Origin: Baffinella frigidus
Lineage: Eukaryota > Cryptophyceae > Cryptomonadales > Baffinellaceae
Assembly (NCBI GenBank): GCA_026770585.1
Contig: MU648030.1
Span: 1 to 25,779 of the forward strand
DNA: 25,779 bases
Direction: 5' to 3'
Shown here: positions 23,020 to 25,779 of the stretch, piece by piece
Numbering within the stretch: the first letter of the stretch is position 1
How the letters are laid out: each line of letters begins with the position of its first letter
Notes under the pieces: generated by a model
Databases searched by the model: none
Told to the model about the DNA's origin: nothing
Seen by the model: the letters and a program-made list of their open reading frames with translations, nothing else
Program-made: the position numbers and the translations under genes

Positions 23020-23044
23020 GGTGTCAACTTTCGAGATTGACACC
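23020..23044. repeat. Hairpin, 8-bp stem GGTGTCAA/TTGACACC
   Basis: Perfect arms at 23020-23027 and 23037-23044 with a 9-nt loop, only 10 nt after the previous hairpin. Confidence 0.85.
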
Positions 23045-23106
23045 TTGACACACTGCCAACCACACACTCGTTCATCAACATCCAAGCCCCTTTGCTTGCA
23101 TCTAGT

Positions 23107-23817
23107 ATCCGCTGTGGGGGAGTGGTGGTACAAGAACAGAAGCGGTCGACAGGTGATGGTGTAAAACTAGCCCTCTACACAGGGACGACGCTTGTGCCTC
23201 TCCAACAGACGACCAACAGCAAACCTCTTCTTCCGGATGCTACCTTGGACCCTTACGTGGCGTCTACAGCATCAAACCTCCGTGCACGCAGTATCTTAGA
23301 CAGTCTCGTAACAACGTCACTCATTGGAGACGATGCATTGATGCCTACTATTATGTTCCGATTTATCACCTTCGTCGACATACTCACTGTCCATGTCCGT
23401 GATAAATCCCTATACGAGAGTCTATTGTTACTCACCAACGGCGGCATAGCATACTCTGTCAACAGCTACGACAAACGAATCACCTTATCTGAGACTTTTT
23501 CCACTGAATGTGCCGTCCAACCAACACAGTGTGCCATCAGAGAGCTCATGCGTTCAGGGAATGTCAAACTCCCCGCATACGTACACGTTGCGAGAACGAT
23601 AGAAGATGACGTGATCTGGGCATATGACCTCTTTCGAGACGAAGCAACCTCTCCCAAGATCGCACAGACATTTGTAGAGAACGTGTACCAAGTAATGCTA
23701 CCAAATAGTCAATACCGCCGTGTTGCATGGATCGCAACTCAATACGAATGGGACAATACAGAACAGGCCGATATCCAAGACAACACACTGATCTTCGCCA
23801 GTTTCAAAGTTGCTTAG
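23107..23817 (+). pseudogene. Surface protein, C-terminal part without its own start
   Basis: 236 codons ending in TAG. The frame has no ATG until 23341, well inside conserved-looking protein sequence, so it reads as the downstream half of the gene that starts at 21224 rather than a separate gene. It is beta-rich with a Cys pair (CAVQPTQC), no membrane span and an ending FASFKVA. It could still be expressed if the intervening segment is spliced out. I call it pseudogene-like because of the break; the residues themselves show no decay. Confidence 0.6.
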
Positions 23818-23882
23818 TTTTTTTTGGTTCGAACCCCCCACACGTGTTCACTGACATAGACAGTAAATACAATAGACACCTC

Positions 23883-23891
23883 GCATTTAAA
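23883..23891 (+). promoter_or_regulatory. TATA-like CATTTAAAC
   Basis: The box lies about 39 nt before the ATG at 23930. A poly-T run after 23815 and a palindrome GGTTCGAACC (23826-23835) lie in the same gap. Confidence 0.4.
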
Positions 23892-23929
23892 CCATAGACA
23901 CAGCAGAGTGGTATCACGAAATCGAAATC

Positions 23930-24580
23930 ATGACACACACAGATAACTGGAACATATGGAAACATGGAGCAATGCCTCAGATGGACAGGGCATGTCCAAT
24001 GTTCCTCAAAGCGCTTCTTATCGCGTCATACCGCTTCAGGACCATCAGTAGCGACCCCAGCACGGCTCAGAAAGGCGTGCTTGTCGTCTTTCTCCCACTC
24101 ATGTTCGTTGTAGGCATATGGCTAGCGTCGTGTATTCCGTCCCTCGTGACACGCACACGCAGTCGTGTTGCCACCATCATCCACATTGTCTTCGGTATCT
24201 ACCTCGCAGTTGTATATTGGATTCTTATCTGTATTACCCTAGCGTACGCGAAGCCACTCAGCATCCTGACAGGTGTCACCGCTGCCATCCATTTCACATG
24301 GTTCTGTTCTCCGGCACACCCCGACGCCATACACCATCACTCTGCAGTCAGTCACGTCATGTTCTGGACAACTGTCGCAGTGTTGTACTACACCAATATC
24401 TGCATCCCAAACAGCCCAATTGTCCGCGACGGATATTTCATTCTCGTCATATGGGCACCGGAGACCATCAATATGCTGATCGTCCCCGTGTTCAACCACG
24501 TGGCTACCTTCGTGGTCACATCGTACGAATCCTCCTTGGTTGACCATACCGACGACGACGAAGACACAAAATCAGATTAG
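23930..24580 (+). CDS. 216-aa multi-pass membrane protein
   Basis: ATG at 23930, stop TAG. Five or six hydrophobic segments lie at about residues 49-70, 80-106, 110-126, 140-157 and 168-195. A polar N-terminus (1-45) precedes them and a very acidic tail ends in DDDEDTKSD. A His cluster (HHH, 135-137) lies in one loop. There is no family motif. It resembles the other multi-pass proteins in layout only. The nearest plus-strand AATAAA signals are at 24904 and 25028, beyond the repeat array. Confidence 0.8.
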   Translation: MTHTDNWNIWKHGAMPQMDRACPMFLKALLIASYRFRTISSDPSTAQKGVLVVFLPLMFVVGIWLASCIPSLVTRTRSRVATIIHIVFGIYLAVVYWILICITLAYAKPLSILTGVTAAIHFTWFCSPAHPDAIHHHSAVSHVMFWTTVAVLYYTNICIPNSPIVRDGYFILVIWAPETINMLIVPVFNHVATFVVTSYESSLVDHTDDDEDTKSD

Positions 24581-24590
24581 ATGTACGGAC

Positions 24591-24742
24591 AACAAAGCCT
24601 AGGGCGAACAAAGCCTAGGGCGAACAAAGCCTAGGGCGAACAGAGCCTAGGGCGAACAGAGCCTAGGGCGAACAAAGCCTAGGGCGAACAGAGCCTAGGG
24701 CGAACAAAGCCTAGGGCAAACAAAGCCTAGGGCGAACAAAGC
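24591..24742. repeat. 16-bp tandem array, about 9.5 copies
   Basis: The unit is ACAAAGCCTAGGGCGA with A/G variation at the third A-run and one G-to-A change. Each copy carries the palindrome CCTAGG. Because 16 is not a multiple of three the array is not coding. One to two more copies lie at 24988-25013, beyond the small ORF and the 33-bp repeats. Confidence 0.95.
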
Positions 24743-24925
24743 TTACAAAATCATTATTATTAGTGGACTCACCAGCACTACCGACACCAGCAACGACGCC
24801 ATCGCTCGTATGAACGCTGTCGCTATTGTACCAATGCGCGACAACCTCATTGTCGTGCTACTGCCGCTGACGTACACATCTTCGTTAAATATAAACTCGG
24901 TCGCAATAAACGCGTTCACATGCAT
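24743..24925 (-). CDS. Possible 60-aa membrane peptide between repeats
   Basis: ATG at 24925. The N-terminal half is polar; the C-terminal 30 residues are one hydrophobic stretch (IGTIATAF ... VLVSPLIIMIL), giving a tail-anchored appearance. The last codons lie in a 33-bp repeat copy. The plus strand is also open across this piece, so the coding strand is uncertain, and it may be only a remnant between repeats. Confidence 0.3.
   Translation of the reverse strand: MHVNAFIATEFIFNEDVYVSGSSTTMRLSRIGTIATAFIRAMASLLVSVVLVSPLIIMIL
24759..24791. repeat. 33-bp direct repeat, copy 1
   Basis: It begins ATTAGTGGACTCACC and is matched with one mismatch at 24955-24987. Confidence 0.9.
24904..24909 (+). 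terminator. AATAAA, possible poly(A) signal
   Basis: A plus-strand AATAAA that could end a transcript from the 216-aa gene across the 16-bp array. A second one is at 25028-25033. Confidence 0.3.
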
Positions 24926-24954
24926 GCAGACGACGCGGCTATATTAGTGGACCC

Positions 24955-24987
24955 ATTAGTGGACTCATCAGCACTACCGACACCAGC
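24955..24987. repeat. 33-bp direct repeat, copy 2
   Basis: It matches 24759-24791 with one mismatch. A partial third copy (ATTAGTGGAC) precedes it at 24943-24952. It is followed directly by more of the 16-bp array. Confidence 0.9.
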
Positions 24988-25027
24988 TAGGGCGAACAAA
25001 GCCTAGGGCGAAACTGCTTTGTGTAGT

Positions 25028-25033
25028 GAATAA
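25028..25033 (+). terminator. AATAAA, possible poly(A) signal
   Basis: A plus-strand AATAAA just after the last 16-bp repeats and before the convergent minus-strand ORF. Confidence 0.35.
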
Positions 25034-25099
25034 ATGTATCAAAACCACCCCACACACACCGACTCCACTCCATCCTCCACTGCGACTCAGTGGAAAACG

Positions 25100-25549
25100 T
25101 CACGGGAAAAAGTGCACCACCGCGCGCAGACCAAAACCCCCATCCCACATCGCCGACCGCTCCATCTGCTCCTCAGTTGGCGTGAAGGCTACTCCCCGAC
25201 GGACATCCGGCTGGACATACACTTCGACTGGATGAGTCTCCGTCCCGACTATGTAGATGGGGGCGATGACTTGGCCTTGCGGGGTGAGGAGCGAGACCAT
25301 GATCGCCATCTTGCACTTGAAATTGATGTGTTGAAATCCCTCCTTCCCCCGAACGTGGTACCCGACGGAGTACCGCAAGAACGCCGGCTCAATTACGATG
25401 AAGCATGACACCACAACCCCCCCCCCCAAGTCGATCGTCTCCGAGATGAAGTCACCGCCAACCCAAGAGGCGTTCCAGTCGAACACCCACGATGTCGCAT
25501 TCGCCGCCTTCAGACGCTTGATGTCCCACGTCTTATCTATGAACTGCAA
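25100..25549 (-). CDS. 149-codon ORF without ATG, possible exon or broken gene
   Basis: The frame is open from just after a TGA to a TGA stop, but its first Met is far inside (about residue 80), so it has no usable start. The protein looks real: alternating hydrophobic strands and aromatic residues (WVFDWNASWVGGDF ... RAVVHFFP) suggest a beta-sandwich, and codon use is GC-rich. At its upstream edge the minus strand reads TTTGCAG directly before TTCATAG, a good 3' splice-acceptor consensus, so this may be a downstream exon. Alternatively the 5' end was lost next to the GC-rich array. I do not recognise the family. Confidence 0.5.
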   Translation of the reverse strand: MQFIDKTWDIKRLKAANATSWVFDWNASWVGGDFISETIDLGGGVVVSCFIVIEPAFLRYSVGYHVRGKEGFQHINFKCKMAIMVSLLTPQGQVIAPIYIVGTETHPVEVYVQPDVRRGVAFTPTEEQMERSAMWDGGFGLRAVVHFFP

Positions 25550-25594
25550 AGACGGTCAAACTCAGTGGCAGTCGTCCGTCGCCCCGCCACGGCT

Positions 25595-25779
25595 CAGGAC
25601 AGGCTCTGACCCAGGACAGGCTCCGGCCCAGGGCAGGCTCTGACCCAGGACAGGCTCCGGCCCAGGGCAGGCTCCGGCCCAGGACAGGCTCCGGCCCAGG
25701 GCAGGCTCCGGCCCAGGGCAGGCTCCGGCCCAGGGCAGGCTCCGGCCCAGGGCAGGCTCCGGCCCAGGGCAGGCTCCGG
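25595..25779. repeat. GC-rich 17-bp tandem array, about 11 copies, truncated
   Basis: The unit is CAGGACAGGCTCCGGCC, with GGAC/GGGC and CCGGC/CTGAC variants. It runs off the right edge of the window. At 17 bp it cannot code in a constant frame. The composition differs sharply from the rest of the window. It may lie near a terminal or internal repeat of the genome, or mark a junction. Confidence 0.95.

Larger units (their letters stand above)
22496..23106. mobile_element. 611-bp GC-rich, hairpin-rich segment interrupting a gene
   Basis: CTAGT occurs at both edges (22491-22495 and 23102-23106), as expected for a 5-bp target duplication. Removing 22496-23106 would leave the codon phase unchanged. 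The segment is visibly GC-richer than its surroundings and holds at least four perfect internal inverted repeats with stems of 8-9 bp, plus one at the left edge. I see no transposase, no clear terminal inverted repeats and no poly(A) tail. It may be a non-autonomous element, a captured structured RNA or a cellular fragment. A spliceosomal intron (for example GTGGCC near 22508 to TCTAG at 23105) is an alternative, but the donor is poor. Several ORFs of 80-118 codons inside it are not recognised. Confidence 0.6.

Noticed and set aside
22494-23106. Group I or group II self-splicing intron
   Set aside because: The ends do not show the GTGYG start of group II introns or the terminal G of group I introns at phase-preserving positions, and no core elements are recognised.
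23826-23835. Palindrome GGTTCGAACC, like a tRNA B box
   Set aside because: No cloverleaf arms or A box surround it, so there is no tRNA gene.
25034-25408. Plus-strand ORF of 124 codons
   Set aside because: It is His/Pro/Arg-rich and lies opposite the 149-codon minus-strand ORF, which looks far more protein-like.
24591-25779. CRISPR array
   Set aside because: The repeats are contiguous tandem units without unique spacers and have no cas genes near.

Overview
The window looks like part of a large double-stranded DNA virus, or an endogenous copy of one, transcribed in a eukaryotic nucleus. About twenty mostly intronless genes sit on both strands with short gaps. Many have a TATA-like box 20-60 nt before the first ATG, and several have AATAAA or ATTAAA signals just after the stop. 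There are no Shine-Dalgarno runs and no tRNA or rRNA genes. Tandem-repeat arrays, many multi-pass membrane proteins and a herpesvirus-like layout fit a herpesvirus-type or related nuclear virus of an invertebrate or protist. No hallmark gene (polymerase, terminase, major capsid protein) is in view, so the family is not established.

Left part (1-10.2 kb): a partial minus-strand gene with a CoiA-like zinc ribbon; a plus-strand run of an unrecognised 665-aa protein with a TTPVL repeat tail, a zinc-ribbon/acidic-repeat protein, an all-helical protein and a small basic protein; a convergent Cys-rich protein; then a DUF2828-type protein with a complete von Willebrand A metal site, interrupted by one in-frame TAG. 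A six-pass membrane protein that weakly resembles the DRAM/Frag1 family and a small Gly/Asp/Lys-repeat protein follow.

Middle (10.2-19 kb): a minus-strand block with a Cys-cluster protein, a six-pass membrane protein, a 334-aa possible virion protein and a 1206-aa protein with a Gln/Gly-repeat N-terminus, a basic patch and a C-terminal coiled coil. A divergent promoter serves a small tail-anchored protein. A 628-aa multi-pass membrane protein ends the block.

Right part (19-25.8 kb): a type II membrane protein; two small helical proteins with matching TATTAAAAC promoter boxes; and a secreted or virion-surface protein broken by a 611-bp hairpin-rich segment flanked by CTAGT, whose removal would keep codon phase. 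After these come a multi-pass membrane protein, a 16-bp tandem array, a small hydrophobic ORF between 33-bp direct repeats, a jelly-roll-like ORF without an ATG that may be an exon or a broken gene, and a GC-rich 17-bp tandem array running off the end.

The multi-pass proteins and the secreted protein probably belong to the envelope or host-membrane programme, and the soluble helical and Gln-rich proteins may be capsid or tegument proteins; this is inference. The strongest leads are the interrupted DUF2828/vWA gene, the hairpin-rich insert, and the compact promoter/poly(A) boxes that may give nearly leaderless mRNAs.
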